Shown here in pieces: positions 33,485 to 42,420 of a DNA stretch of 54,484 nt. This stretch comes from an uncultured Clostridia bacterium (GTDB lineage Bacteria; Bacillota; Clostridia; Christensenellales; UBA1242). Below the pieces are notes generated by a model, which saw only the letters and a list, made by a program, of their open reading frames with translations, made no database searches and was not told where the DNA came from. The position numbers and the translations under genes are program-made. The stretch is taken from assembly GCA_934754445.1 (NCBI GenBank), contig CAKVHZ010000005.1, forward strand, positions 1-54,484. The letters run 5' to 3'. Each line of letters begins with the position of its first letter. Position 1 is the first letter of the stretch.

Positions 33485-34165
33485 TTATAATGGTAGACTT
33501 TTAGGCTTATTTTGTCCCCTAGGATACTTATTTGGCGTATTTTTAACCTTTTTTATGTAAATTAAAGTTCTTTCGTTACCTTCAAGGTTTATTTTATCTA
33601 TTTTTTCAATTTTTCCACCTAAAATATTTAAAGCATTTTTACTTTCATTTATTTCTTCATCAGTATCCATACTTTTATAAGCAATAAAATAACCACCCAG
33701 TTTAACATAGGGTAAACAATACTCAAGCAAGGTATTTAATCTTGCAACTGCACGAGATACAACATAATCAAATGTTTCACGTGAAACATTTATGTAATCT
33801 TCTGCTCTACCATGAACCGCTTTTATATTAGACAACCCTAATTTTTCTATTTCTTCATTTAAAAAATTTACTCTTTTATTTAAACTATCTAATAAAGTAA
33901 TATCTAATGTATTATTTAATATCTTCAACGGTATTCCTGGAAAACCTGCCCCCGAACCAATATCTAGTAATTTTGAATTATCTTTAATGTTTTTTAATGG
34001 TAATACACTATCTAAAAAATGTTTAGTATATACTTCGTTTTTTTCAGTTATTGCGGTTAAATTCATAACCTTGTTTTTTTCTATTAAATCATTATAATAG
34101 TTATTAAATAATAACTTTTCTTTTTCATTAATATCTATATCATGTTTCTTAAACAACTCTTTCAT
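33485..34165 (-). CDS. rsmG: 16S rRNA m7G527 methyltransferase
   Basis: 226 aa. RsmG/GidB: NLTAITEKNEVYTKHFLDSVLPL (about 36-58), motif I LLDIGSGAGFPGIPLKI (about 67-83), SRAVARLNTLLEYCLPYVKLGG (about 136-157). It methylates G527 of 16S rRNA. INVSRETFDYVV (about 124-135) contains a peptide encoded by a parS site. AAGGA precedes the ATG, which directly follows the stop of the 161-aa gene. Confidence 0.95.
   Translation of the reverse strand: MKELFKKHDIDINEKEKLLFNNYYNDLIEKNKVMNLTAITEKNEVYTKHFLDSVLPLKNIKDNSKLLDIGSGAGFPGIPLKILNNTLDITLLDSLNKRVNFLNEEIEKLGLSNIKAVHGRAEDYINVSRETFDYVVSRAVARLNTLLEYCLPYVKLGGYFIAYKSMDTDEEINESKNALNILGGKIEKIDKINLEGNERTLIYIKKVKNTPNKYPRGQNKPKSLPL
33773..33788. promoter_or_regulatory. 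parS: parS site inside rsmG
   Basis: Perfect TGTTTCACGTGAAACA in the rsmG reading frame, encoding V-S-R-E-T as in parB. Confidence 0.95.
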
Positions 34166-34651
34166 TTAATTTATCCTTTTAAATTTTTTATATAATAATA
34201 ATGTTATGCCAATCATAAAAACATTTAAAATTACCGTTCCTACATTAAAGCAATTTTCATAATTTATTCCAGCAGAAAACCCTTTTGTAACACACAAATA
34301 TATTGTTTCCACTAGCATCATTAAAGATATTACACATAAAATTATATTAATAATTAAAACCATTTTTTTTAATACTATTGAATATAGGTTAATTTTATAA
34401 TTATCTATCATAAAAAACACAAATAATATTAAATTTATAGCACTAAAAGTTATAAATAATATCATTAATATCGTAAAAAATACATTGGAAGTAAGATTTA
34501 TCATATTATAAAAACTATAATTATACACTATTTTTTCCATTTCATCGGTATAAACCATAGATAAAACTGGCAAAAAGAACAAAATGTAAGGCAGAATTAC
34601 ACTTATTAATATAAGCCAGTATTTTTTAAAATTGACCCAAAATTTTTGCAT
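34166..34651 (-). CDS. Four-helix membrane protein of unknown function
   Basis: 161 aa with four hydrophobic segments (about 12-32, 50-78, 90-115, 138-155) and short loops, basic at the C-terminus. No family recognised. The stop directly abuts the rsmG start, and a 55-aa Cys-rich gene lies 19 bp upstream, so the three form a unit. No ribosome site seen. Confidence 0.65.
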   Translation of the reverse strand: MQKFWVNFKKYWLILISVILPYILFFLPVLSMVYTDEMEKIVYNYSFYNMINLTSNVFFTILMILFITFSAINLILFVFFMIDNYKINLYSIVLKKMVLIINIILCVISLMMLVETIYLCVTKGFSAGINYENCFNVGTVILNVFMIGITLLLYKKFKRIN

Positions 34652-34670
34652 ATTTAATAATATAATATTA

Positions 34671-34838
34671 TTACTTATTTGTCAAATCTCTATCAATTAT
34701 TTTCGTATTACAAAATCTACAATAATTATGCATATTGTTTTTGCAATTTTTACAATACTTAGTTTTACATACAACGCAAATAGCAAGTTCTTCATTATCA
34801 TTTAAATTTTTACATATATCACAACTACAAAATTTCAT
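34671..34838 (-). CDS. Small Cys-rich (zinc finger) protein
   Basis: 55 aa, found by translating the gap by hand. It starts MKFCSCDICK and holds nine Cys as C-x-C-x2-C, C-x2-C, C-x2-C and C-x2-C (positions 4, 6, 9, 22, 25, 30, 33, 41, 44), ending TNK. The density and pairing point to two or three zinc sites, as in treble-clef or ribbon proteins. No ribosome site. It lies just upstream of the 161-aa membrane protein. Cys-rich coding is unlikely by chance in such AT-rich DNA. Confidence 0.6.
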   Translation of the reverse strand: MKFCSCDICKNLNDNEELAICVVCKTKYCKNCKNNMHNYCRFCNTKIIDRDLTNK

Positions 34839-34937
34839 ATTTTAGTAATGTGTTTTTTGTTTAATAATATACAATTTATTATATAAAAATTATTAATATT
34901 TTTACCATATAAAATAATATTCTTGCCGTTTTCTCAT

Positions 34938-34979
34938 AAAAAATAGGCTAAAATACTTGTTTTTTAGTGTATTTTAACC
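34938..34979 (-). terminator. Terminator of recF
   Basis: GGTTAAAATAC / GTATTTTAGCC (one mismatch) with TATTTTTTA tail on the minus strand, 10 bp after the recF stop. Confidence 0.8.
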
Positions 34980-34988
34980 TTAATTTTC

Positions 34989-36089
34989 TTATTTTAATAA
35001 AATTTTACCATCTTCCACTTTGATAATATTTGCTTTAATATTGCTATTTAATAAATCAAATTTCGTGGTAGTTATTATCGTTTGAACATCTTTAACTCTT
35101 TCAAAAAGTCGATTTTTTCGGTTCTCATCTAGTTCGGAAAAAACATCGTCTAAAAGTAGTAGTGGATATTCATTAAATACTTCTTTAAAAATTTCAAGTT
35201 CGGCAAGTTTTATTGAAAGTAAACTCGTTCGTTGTTGACCTTGACTACCAAAACTTTTTACCTCAAGTTCATTTAAATAAATTTTTAAATCATCACGATG
35301 TGGCCCAACATTTGTATATTTTAATCTTAAGTCTTTATCTCTAGTATCTATTAGTTTATTTAACAATATTTGTTCAATTTCGGCTTTTGTTTTATTATTA
35401 AAATCATCGCACGAAGAATACTCTACAATTAATTTTTCTTTATTGTCGGTTAAATTAGAATGCTCTACACTACTATATTCATTTAACTTTTTAATAAATT
35501 CTAGTCTGTCAATAATTATTTCGCTGGCAGAAGATGCTAATTGATAGTCCCAAATAGGTAAGGTTTCATCAATTAATTTTAAGTCGTCGGTAGATTTTAA
35601 AAGTTTGTTTCGTTCTTTTAAAATTTTATTATATTTAACTAAGTTAAAATAATAATTTTTGTTTATTTGACTAATATCAATATCTAAAAATCGCCGTCTA
35701 TCTTCGGGGGCTTCTTTAACGAGTTTTAATTCGTTAGGAGAAAAAAATACACAGGCTAAATTCCCGAGCATACTACTCATTTTAGTAATATTTATTTGAT
35801 TTAACATTATATATTTTTGATTATCTTTAAATTCTATAACTATAGAATTATTGCCATTATTCTTTTCAAAATCTATAACAATTCTAGCATTATTTAACTC
35901 ATTTTTTATTAATTCTTTTTCATTTTTGGTTTTAAAACTTTTACCTATGCACGAAAAATAAATGCTCTCTAACATATTAGTTTTACCTTGAGCATTATCT
36001 CCTAAAAGAATATTAATTTTAGGACTTAGCAAAAATTTTTCATAACTGTAATTCCTAAAATTTCTAAGTTCCACAAAATTTATGTGCAT
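34989..36089 (-). CDS. recF: DNA replication and repair protein RecF
   Basis: 366 aa. SMC-like ATPase: LRNFRNYS at the start, Walker A LLGDNAQGKTNMLESIY (about 30-46), signature SFGSQGQQRTSLLSIKLAE (about 270-288), Walker B LLLLDDVFSELDENR (about 303-317). It helps RecR/RecO load RecA at gaps. It is divergent from dnaA with the 65-aa gene between, unlike the classic dnaA-dnaN-recF order. Extended TG-A-TATAAT lies 8 nt before the ATG and there is no ribosome site. Confidence 0.95.
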   Translation of the reverse strand: MHINFVELRNFRNYSYEKFLLSPKINILLGDNAQGKTNMLESIYFSCIGKSFKTKNEKELIKNELNNARIVIDFEKNNGNNSIVIEFKDNQKYIMLNQINITKMSSMLGNLACVFFSPNELKLVKEAPEDRRRFLDIDISQINKNYYFNLVKYNKILKERNKLLKSTDDLKLIDETLPIWDYQLASSASEIIIDRLEFIKKLNEYSSVEHSNLTDNKEKLIVEYSSCDDFNNKTKAEIEQILLNKLIDTRDKDLRLKYTNVGPHRDDLKIYLNELEVKSFGSQGQQRTSLLSIKLAELEIFKEVFNEYPLLLLDDVFSELDENRKNRLFERVKDVQTIITTTKFDLLNSNIKANIIKVEDGKILLK

Positions 36090-36097
36090 ATAAATTT

Positions 36098-36103
36098 ATT
36101 ATA
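36098..36103 (-). promoter_or_regulatory. Extended -10 box giving a leaderless recF mRNA
   Basis: TG-A-TATAAT, 8 nt before the recF ATG. The same 14-base core TGATATAATAAATT-like sequence precedes the XRE gene at 17.3 kb. Confidence 0.6.
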
Positions 36104-36303
36104 TCAAATTTTGTTATATTTTTCAATTAAACTAAAAAATTTATAAAAATAGTTAATTTTTTCATTTTAATTAAATTAAACTATTTTTTTACTAATATTT
36201 TATATGTGTTTGTAAACCTACTATAATATTTGCTTAACTTTTAAAAATCTTTCAGCAGACAAATAAACTTAATTTTTTAATAATGAATGAATTATAATTG
36301 GTT

Positions 36304-36339
36304 AAAAAAAACAAACAACAAAAATATGCTGTTTGTTTA
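36304..36339 (-). terminator. Terminator of the 65-aa gene
   Basis: AAACAAAC / GTTTGTTT stem and a T8 tail on the minus strand. Confidence 0.75.
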
Positions 36340-36346
36340 AATCTTA

Positions 36347-36544
36347 TTATTTTTTATTTTTTTGATTTTTTTTCCATTCCTTTACTAGTTCTTCAAATTG
36401 ACTGTAGTCAAAATGCAAATCATTTTCAACTTTACCATCTATCATATCTGCCCATTCTGCATCTGTAATATAGACTTGTGCTCTTGAAACTTTTTCTTCA
36501 AGTTCTCTTTGTTCTTCTCGTGTCATGTCTTCGTAATGTTTCAT
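36347..36544 (-). CDS. Small charged protein of unknown function
   Basis: 65 aa, almost entirely charged: MTREEQRELEEKVSRAQVY (helix), DAEWADMIDGK, then FEELVKEWKKNQKNKK. No membrane segment. A strong AGGAGG site 5 bp before the ATG and its own terminator support a real gene. It lies between recF and dnaA, transcribed away from dnaA. Function unknown. Confidence 0.7.
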   Translation of the reverse strand: MKHYEDMTREEQRELEEKVSRAQVYITDAEWADMIDGKVENDLHFDYSQFEELVKEWKKNQKNKK

Positions 36545-36628
36545 ATTAAACCTCCTTTTTTATTTTAATAATACATTAAATACCTAATTATGTCAATACC
36601 TTTATATTTAATAAATAGTTAAAAAAAT

Positions 36629-36678
36629 TTGACAATTTTGTTTAATTGTTTTATTATTGTTTTGTATTAGTGTATACT
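36629..36678 (+). promoter_or_regulatory. dnaA promoter region
   Basis: TTGACA (36629-36634), 17 bp, TATTAT (36652-36657); a second possible -10, TATACT, is at 36673-36678. No TTATCCACA-type DnaA box was found in 36.1-36.7 kb. Confidence 0.65.
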
Positions 36679-36695
36679 ATAAATAAAGGACAGAT

Positions 36696-38075
36696 ATGAT
36701 TAAACGACAATTAGTTGAAAACTGGAGTAGAGTTCTATTTCTGCTTGAAAAAGAAATGACAGCAGTAAGTTTTGATTTGTTTATAAAAACTTTAAAACCT
36801 CTTGCTATAAAAGATGATAAAATAATTCTATATGCGCCAACTGAAATGGCAAAAAATCAGTGCGAAAAAAACTTTATGAATTTAATAAAATTTGCACTAG
36901 ATTCAACATTTCCTGGTGAGTTTAGAGATTTTAAAATCATAACAGGTGAAGAAGAAAAAAATAAATTTTTAGATGATGAACTTATTGGAGAAATTCCGCA
37001 AGAAGAAAAAAAAGTTAGTAGTTATAGAACAAACTTAAATCAAAAATATACCTTTTCTAATTTCGTGGTAGGAAAGAGTAATCAAATAGTTTATGCGGCG
37101 TGTAAAAATGTTGCTGATTATCCCGGAGTAAGGTTTAATCCGTTATTCGTTTATGGCGGAGTTGGACTTGGAAAAACACATTTACTTCATGCTATAGGTA
37201 ATCAAATAATACATAACAACCCAGAAATGCGAGTTTTATATATTACTTGCGAACAATTTACTAACGATTATATGGACGCAATTAGAAGCGATTTTAAAGA
37301 TAATGTTATATCAGTTTTTAGAGATAAATATCGTAATGTTGATGTATTACTAATTGATGATATTCAATTTATTGCTAAAAAGATAGAAACACAAGAAAAT
37401 TTCTTCCATACTTTTAATGATTTATATCAACAAAATAAACAAATAGTTATTGCTAGTGATAGACCACCTAAAGAAATTGAAACTTTAAGTGATAGGCTTC
37501 GTAGTAGGCTTGCAAGCGGTTTAATTCAAGATATTGGTCAACCAGATTTTGAAACGAGAGTTGCAATTCTTATGAAAAAGGCACAACTAGAAAACTATAA
37601 TGTTCAAAGTGAAGTTATAGATTACTTGGCTGAAAAATATGATACAAACGTTAGAGAACTTGAAGGTTGTTTAAGTAAAGTCGTTTTCTATGCTAATTTA
37701 CTAGGTCATCATTTTGCCGATATTAATGATGCAAAAGAAGCCCTTAAAAATGTTGAAAAAGATGACAGAGCAAGAATAAATATGGATAGAATTATTGATG
37801 TTTGTTGCGATTATTATAAAGTAGATAGAGATGACCTTACAGGTAAAAAGAAGAATAAAGAAATAGTTGACCCAAGACAAATAACAATGTATTTAATAAC
37901 CGAAATTTTAGATACTCCGCTAGTGGTAATAGGTAGAGTATTTGGAAATAGAGACCATACAACAGTTATGCACGCAAGAGATAAAGTAACAAGACAACTT
38001 AAAGATGATAGTAATTTAAGAGCCGAAATTAGCGAACTTAAAGAACTAATAAAAAACAATAAAGAAGATTTTTAA
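36696..38075 (+). CDS. dnaA: Chromosomal replication initiator DnaA
   Basis: 459 aa. Domain I helices (WSRVLFLLEKEMTAVSFDLFIKTLKPL), a short linker, AAA+ domain III with Walker A GGVGLGKTHLLHAIG (about 154-168) and Walker B LLIDDIQFI (about 220-228), domain IV with DnaA signature GRVFGNRDHTTVMHARDKV (about 412-430). It opens oriC. AAAGGA precedes the ATG. dnaN does not follow it; an SPFH gene does, 51 bp on. Confidence 0.97.
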   Translation: MIKRQLVENWSRVLFLLEKEMTAVSFDLFIKTLKPLAIKDDKIILYAPTEMAKNQCEKNFMNLIKFALDSTFPGEFRDFKIITGEEEKNKFLDDELIGEIPQEEKKVSSYRTNLNQKYTFSNFVVGKSNQIVYAACKNVADYPGVRFNPLFVYGGVGLGKTHLLHAIGNQIIHNNPEMRVLYITCEQFTNDYMDAIRSDFKDNVISVFRDKYRNVDVLLIDDIQFIAKKIETQENFFHTFNDLYQQNKQIVIASDRPPKEIETLSDRLRSRLASGLIQDIGQPDFETRVAILMKKAQLENYNVQSEVIDYLAEKYDTNVRELEGCLSKVVFYANLLGHHFADINDAKEALKNVEKDDRARINMDRIIDVCCDYYKVDRDDLTGKKKNKEIVDPRQITMYLITEILDTPLVVIGRVFGNRDHTTVMHARDKVTRQLKDDSNLRAEISELKELIKNNKEDF

Positions 38076-38126
38076 TGAAACAATTTTCATTTTAAATAAT
38101 AAATTAATTAATAGGAGAATAAAAAA

Positions 38127-39248
38127 ATGGGATTATTTAATAGAATAAAAAAACAATTATTAGCAGTTATCGAATACAAAAATGAAGACAAAAATCAAAT
38201 GGTTTATCGTTATCCTTTAACAGAAAGAGATGAAATTATGAACCAATCAACACTAGTTGTTAGAGAAAGTCAAGTTGCAATTTTTGTTCATAAAGGAACA
38301 ATTTGTGATATTTTTGAACCAGGAACTTATAAACTAGCAACAGAAAACATACCTTTCTTAACTAAGGCATTATCACTTCCTACAGGATTTAACAGCCCTA
38401 TAAAAGCTGAAGTTTACTTTGTAAACACTCGTCAATTTACAGGTTTAAAATGGGGAACTCAAAACCCAATTATGCTTAGAGATGCCGATTTTGGTAGCGT
38501 TCGTGTTCGTGGATATGGTGTATATTCAATGAGAGTTAACGATGCTAAAACTTTCTTAAAAGAAATGTTTGGAACAAATTCTAGTTATGGTATTGACGAT
38601 GTAAATTCTCAAACTAAACCATTGTTACTTTCTGGTTTAAGTGATGCTATTAGCGAAAGTAAAGTTAGTGCATTAGATTTAGCAAGTCAATATAAAGAAT
38701 TAGCCGAAGTTGTTTTAAGTCATAGTCAAAATAGTTTTAATAATTTAGGTTTAGAACTATGTAGTTTTATTATTGAAAACATTTCTCTTCCAGAAGATGT
38801 AGAAAAAGCATTAGATGAAAGAACAAAAGTTGGTGTAATGGAAGACAAAATTGGCACATACACTCGTTTAAAAGCAGCAGATGCATTAAAAGATGCAGCA
38901 AACAATCCTAACGGCAATAATATGGCTGGTCTTGGTGTTGGCTTAGGTGCTGGTGCTCAAATGGGTAGTTTATTTGCTAGTAGTTTAAGTGGAGATAATC
39001 CAGTTCAAGACAACTCTACAACTTGTGGTAACTGTGGTGCTAAAATTCGTAAAAATGCTAAATTTTGCCCTGAATGCGGTGCAAAACAAGGTTATAGTTG
39101 TCCGGTTTGTGGAGCAGAAGTTAAAAAGAATTCTAAATTCTGCCCAGAATGTGGAACTAAACTAGAAAAAGAAGGAAAAACTTGCAAATGTGGTGCAAAA
39201 CTTAGTGCTAATGCTAAATTCTGCCCAGAATGTGGAGAAAAAGTTTAA
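38127..39248 (+). CDS. SPFH-domain protein with zinc ribbons, YdjI-like
   Basis: 373 aa. SPFH/virion-core-like domain (about 20-260) with YRYPLTERDEIMNQSTLVVRESQVAIF, a short Gly/Asn/Ala-rich hinge, then three zinc ribbons, each ending CPECG. B. subtilis YdjI, with this layout, works with YdjG to hold PspA (YdjF) at the membrane under envelope stress. AGGAG precedes the ATG. Next gene overlaps its stop (TAATG). Confidence 0.8.
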   Translation: MGLFNRIKKQLLAVIEYKNEDKNQMVYRYPLTERDEIMNQSTLVVRESQVAIFVHKGTICDIFEPGTYKLATENIPFLTKALSLPTGFNSPIKAEVYFVNTRQFTGLKWGTQNPIMLRDADFGSVRVRGYGVYSMRVNDAKTFLKEMFGTNSSYGIDDVNSQTKPLLLSGLSDAISESKVSALDLASQYKELAEVVLSHSQNSFNNLGLELCSFIIENISLPEDVEKALDERTKVGVMEDKIGTYTRLKAADALKDAANNPNGNNMAGLGVGLGAGAQMGSLFASSLSGDNPVQDNSTTCGNCGAKIRKNAKFCPECGAKQGYSCPVCGAEVKKNSKFCPECGTKLEKEGKTCKCGAKLSANAKFCPECGEKV

Positions 39249-40288
39249 TGGCTAAAAAAAATAATCAAAAATGCTTAGGTTGCGGGGGAGATTTAATTTT
39301 CTCTCCCGAAAAACAAGCACTTTTTTGTAAAAACTGTAAAAGTTTACAAAATATTAATGCTAAAAATGAATTTATTAAAATTGATTATAACGAAGAAAAT
39401 ATAGAAGATGTAAAACCTATTACAAAAAGTTGTAATTGTCCTAATTGTGGAGCAAATATAGATACTCAAAATGGAGAAATTAGCAAAATTTGTCCATACT
39501 GCGAAAATAGTTTTGTTCTTTCTTTAAATGAGATAAATGGATTAAAACCTAATGGAATAATACCTTTTAATTTTGATAAAGAAAAAGCAAAAGAATATTA
39601 TAAAAAAGGTGTAAAGAAAAAATATTTTCTTCCAAATGCTTTTAAAAAATCACCTAATTTAGATAAAATTACAGGAACATATGTTCCTTGTTTTAGTTTT
39701 GACGCAGACACTGATTCTACATATAACGGTAGATTAAGGATTCAAGAAACTCGAACGAATAATGGTCAAACACAAACTTATACTAGATACAAAAATATTG
39801 CTGGAGAAAGAAGTTATAATTTTGAAAATGTTATAATTGAAAGTAGCAAATTAACTAATCAAGATTCTTTTGACCAAATAAAACCTTTTTTATTTGATAG
39901 CACAACTATTTATGAATATAGTGAAGATTTTTTGCGTGGCTATGTTGTTGAAAGTTATGATAACAACCTAAAAAATTGTAAAATTTTAAGTGAAAATTAT
40001 ATAAATAGTCAAATAAGAGAAAGAATTTTATCTGCTTACCATTATTCTAGTGTAGATTATTTAGATGTAAGAACAAAATTTTCTAATTATAAATATAGTT
40101 ATGTTCTTCTTCCTGTTTATTTTATTGAATTTAAATACAAAAATAAAGATTACAAAACATATATAAACGGTCAAACAGGAAAAGTAGGGGACGACTTACC
40201 TAAAAGTAAGGTAAAAATTTTCTTCTCTGTTTTTGCTGTTATATTATTTATTGCTTTGGTTTTCGGATTATTTTTCTTCTTAAAATAA
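39248..40288 (+). CDS. Zinc-ribbon membrane protein, YdjG-like
   Basis: About 346 aa from the ATG at 39248 (an in-frame ATG at 39230 lies inside the SPFH gene; the TAATG overlap is the better start). Two zinc ribbons of TFIIB type (CLGCGG...CKNC, about 8-32; CPNCG...CPYC, about 65-90), a long beta-rich domain, and one C-terminal membrane segment (VFAVILFIALVFGLFFFL). YdjG from Bacillus anchors the phage-shock protein PspA. Confidence 0.75.
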   Translation: MAKKNNQKCLGCGGDLIFSPEKQALFCKNCKSLQNINAKNEFIKIDYNEENIEDVKPITKSCNCPNCGANIDTQNGEISKICPYCENSFVLSLNEINGLKPNGIIPFNFDKEKAKEYYKKGVKKKYFLPNAFKKSPNLDKITGTYVPCFSFDADTDSTYNGRLRIQETRTNNGQTQTYTRYKNIAGERSYNFENVIIESSKLTNQDSFDQIKPFLFDSTTIYEYSEDFLRGYVVESYDNNLKNCKILSENYINSQIRERILSAYHYSSVDYLDVRTKFSNYKYSYVLLPVYFIEFKYKNKDYKTYINGQTGKVGDDLPKSKVKIFFSVFAVILFIALVFGLFFFLK

Positions 40289-40366
40289 TTAAACAAAATT
40301 TAGCATTTTGTTTATATATTTTGTATTTAATAATATTATATGTTATAATAAAATAAAGGAGAGTTT

Positions 40367-40945
40367 ATGGAAGAAAAAAAAGACAGAGTTGGTCTAGCAT
40401 TATTATTTTCATTTTTAGTTGCTTTAGCAGGTAGTGTTATTTGGGGATTACTTTATTCAACTGGTTGGTTAGTTGCACTAATAGGTTATATTACTGCTTT
40501 TGGTTGTTTCTTTGTTTATACAAGGTTTGCTAAAATGAGTAAATTAACATATATCTGGACTTTAGTTTGGGTAATAGTATTAAATATTGTTGCTACTTTT
40601 GTATCATTAATTATTCTTACTTCATCTATAAGACATATTTCTTTAAGTGCAGCAGTACAATTTATAGCCGATAATTTTGATGTATTAGGTGGTCCTATTT
40701 TTAAAGATATTATTCTAGGCATAATATTCAGTGTTTTAGGTGTTGTTTCATACTATATTTATTATAAACGAAACTTAAAAGCAAAAGAATTAGAACAAGC
40801 GAGAAAAGAAGCATTAAATCAACAATATGGAGTTACTACTTTAGAAGAAAAAGATGAAAGTAGACCAGTTGAAGTTAAAGATGCTGAAATTGTATCAACT
40901 GAACCAACTAAAGAAGAAAAACCAGAAAATACTGATAAAGAATAA
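40367..40945 (+). CDS. Four-helix membrane protein with acidic cytoplasmic tail
   Basis: 192 aa. Four hydrophobic segments (about 10-135), then a basic and then acidic tail (KAKELEQARKEALNQQYG, EEKDESRPVEVKDAE). Follows the YdjG-like gene by 78 bp with its own extended -10 and AAAGGAG, so it may be a separate transcript. No family recognised; it could be the third member of the membrane-stress module, which is inference from position only. Confidence 0.65.
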   Translation: MEEKKDRVGLALLFSFLVALAGSVIWGLLYSTGWLVALIGYITAFGCFFVYTRFAKMSKLTYIWTLVWVIVLNIVATFVSLIILTSSIRHISLSAAVQFIADNFDVLGGPIFKDIILGIIFSVLGVVSYYIYYKRNLKAKELEQARKEALNQQYGVTTLEEKDESRPVEVKDAEIVSTEPTKEEKPENTDKE

Positions 40946-40954
40946 AAGACTAAC

Positions 40955-40988
40955 AAAAAAGAGTTTATGTAACATAAACTCTTTTTTA
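40955..40988. terminator. Bidirectional terminator
   Basis: 15-bp perfect stem with AGAGTTTATG / CATAAACTCT and 3-nt loop, A and T tracts outside, between convergent genes. Confidence 0.92.
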
Positions 40989-40989
40989 T

Positions 40990-42420
40990 TTATCTCATCT
41001 CTTTCTCAAAATATTTAATTAAAATTTTACGAGCAAGTTCGGTGTTTACATATGCAAACCATTTTAATGTTGCATTATTTTTTAAATTCCCTTTTTCATC
41101 TTTATCTATTACAATTTCAACTTTATCATTTTCGTTTAATTTTGTATATGGTGGAAATTTTGTTTTTCCATCATTAATTATTGCATATTTAAATGCAAAG
41201 CCAATATCTCTATGAATTTTAAAAGCAAAATCTAAAACTGTGCTATATTTAGAAATGTATAAAACTTCTTTAGAACGAGTTAAAACTTTAATTAATTCTT
41301 TATCTAAATCGTTAATATTTTCTTCATCTATTTTATCTAAGTTTTGACCTTCAGTAGTTCCTATTTTTACTTTTGTATATTCACTTTCACTAAAAATATA
41401 AAAGTTATATTTATTTTTTATACTATCTTCTACTTGAAAATACATTTTATTTGTAAAAGATCCAATATTAGTATCAATAATTTTTAAATTTGTTTTATGT
41501 GATATTTTATCTATAAATTCTTTAACTGCTTCTTTATGATTAGCATTTTTGTATAGTAAATAAACATTATAGTTAGAAACTTTTAAAATTTGACCTTGTG
41601 AAATTTTTCTTATATCTACTTTTTTATATATTCTTGTTAAATCTTCAAAAACTTTGTATTCTCTTATATTTTTAATTTTTATTGTGTTAATAGAAGTATT
41701 AATAAATAATCCTTTTAAACTTAGTTCTAATTCTTCAATGTTTTTTTCGTTTGTTTTATGATAAATAGTATAATAATCAAAGTATTGTTTACCAGAATCT
41801 CTATTTACCACCTTAAAACACTCATTTTTAATCGCCCTATAAAAGTATTCACTCCTTAGTGCTTTTGCAATAGGAAGCACCCATTTTTCCGTTTCTCTTA
41901 CTTTTTCTAGTTGTTTAGGATACTCAAATGTTTCTATTGTTCTTAAATTATGTAATCTATCAGCAAATTTTATTGCAAAACCACTAGGATTTTCTTTACC
42001 TAAAGTTATTAATTTTTTAAAAGTTTGTTCTTCTATAGAAGATTTAACAAATTTAATATCTTCGTAAACATTATTCTCATCAAAAACATATTTAGTTTTA
42101 TCAATAGCACTAACACAATCAACTAGTTTAAAAATTTTTTCATTAAAATCATTAATTATTTCTTCTTTAGTATATCCACAGTCTTCAATTGTGTCGTGTA
42201 GTAGTGCTCCAGAAATAACATTTTCATCAAAATGTAGTTTTGCTAGTATTAGTGCTACTTCAACGGGGTGACTTATATAAGGAGAACCATCTTTTCTTAT
42301 TTGCTCTTTATGTAAGAATTTTGCTTTATCATAAGCTTTTCTAATAATATTTATATCTAAGTCGTTTTCTAATGCTAATTTTTCAATTAATTCAAATCGT
42401 TTATCAACTTCGTTAAACAT
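40990..42420 (-). CDS. RSH-family (p)ppGpp hydrolase with degenerate synthetase region
   Basis: About 476 aa. N-terminal HD domain of RelA/SpoT type, with all residues needed for (p)ppGpp hydrolysis: DGSPYISHPVEVALILAKL, LLHDTIEDCGYT, FADRLHNLRT. A TGS domain near the C-terminus (ISKYSTVLDFAFKIHRDIGFAF). Between them a region of the same length as the synthetase lacks its conserved residues (no NGYQSLH or EIQIRT), so it should hydrolyse only. The final ACT part is absent. The ATG at 42420 is preferred over TTG at 42423 because AAGGGGG is spaced 5 nt from it. Coupled to the XRE gene. Confidence 0.75.
   Translation of the reverse strand: MFNEVDKRFELIEKLALENDLDINIIRKAYDKAKFLHKEQIRKDGSPYISHPVEVALILAKLHFDENVISGALLHDTIEDCGYTKEEIINDFNEKIFKLVDCVSAIDKTKYVFDENNVYEDIKFVKSSIEEQTFKKLITLGKENPSGFAIKFADRLHNLRTIETFEYPKQLEKVRETEKWVLPIAKALRSEYFYRAIKNECFKVVNRDSGKQYFDYYTIYHKTNEKNIEELELSLKGLFINTSINTIKIKNIREYKVFEDLTRIYKKVDIRKISQGQILKVSNYNVYLLYKNANHKEAVKEFIDKISHKTNLKIIDTNIGSFTNKMYFQVEDSIKNKYNFYIFSESEYTKVKIGTTEGQNLDKIDEENINDLDKELIKVLTRSKEVLYISKYSTVLDFAFKIHRDIGFAFKYAIINDGKTKFPPYTKLNENDKVEIVIDKDEKGNLKNNATLKWFAYVNTELARKILIKYFEKEMR

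Noticed and set aside
36090..36695. oriC next to dnaA
   Set aside because: No cluster of TTATCCACA-type boxes was seen. The AT-rich gaps hold promoters, a terminator and the 65-aa gene. Not claimed as an origin.
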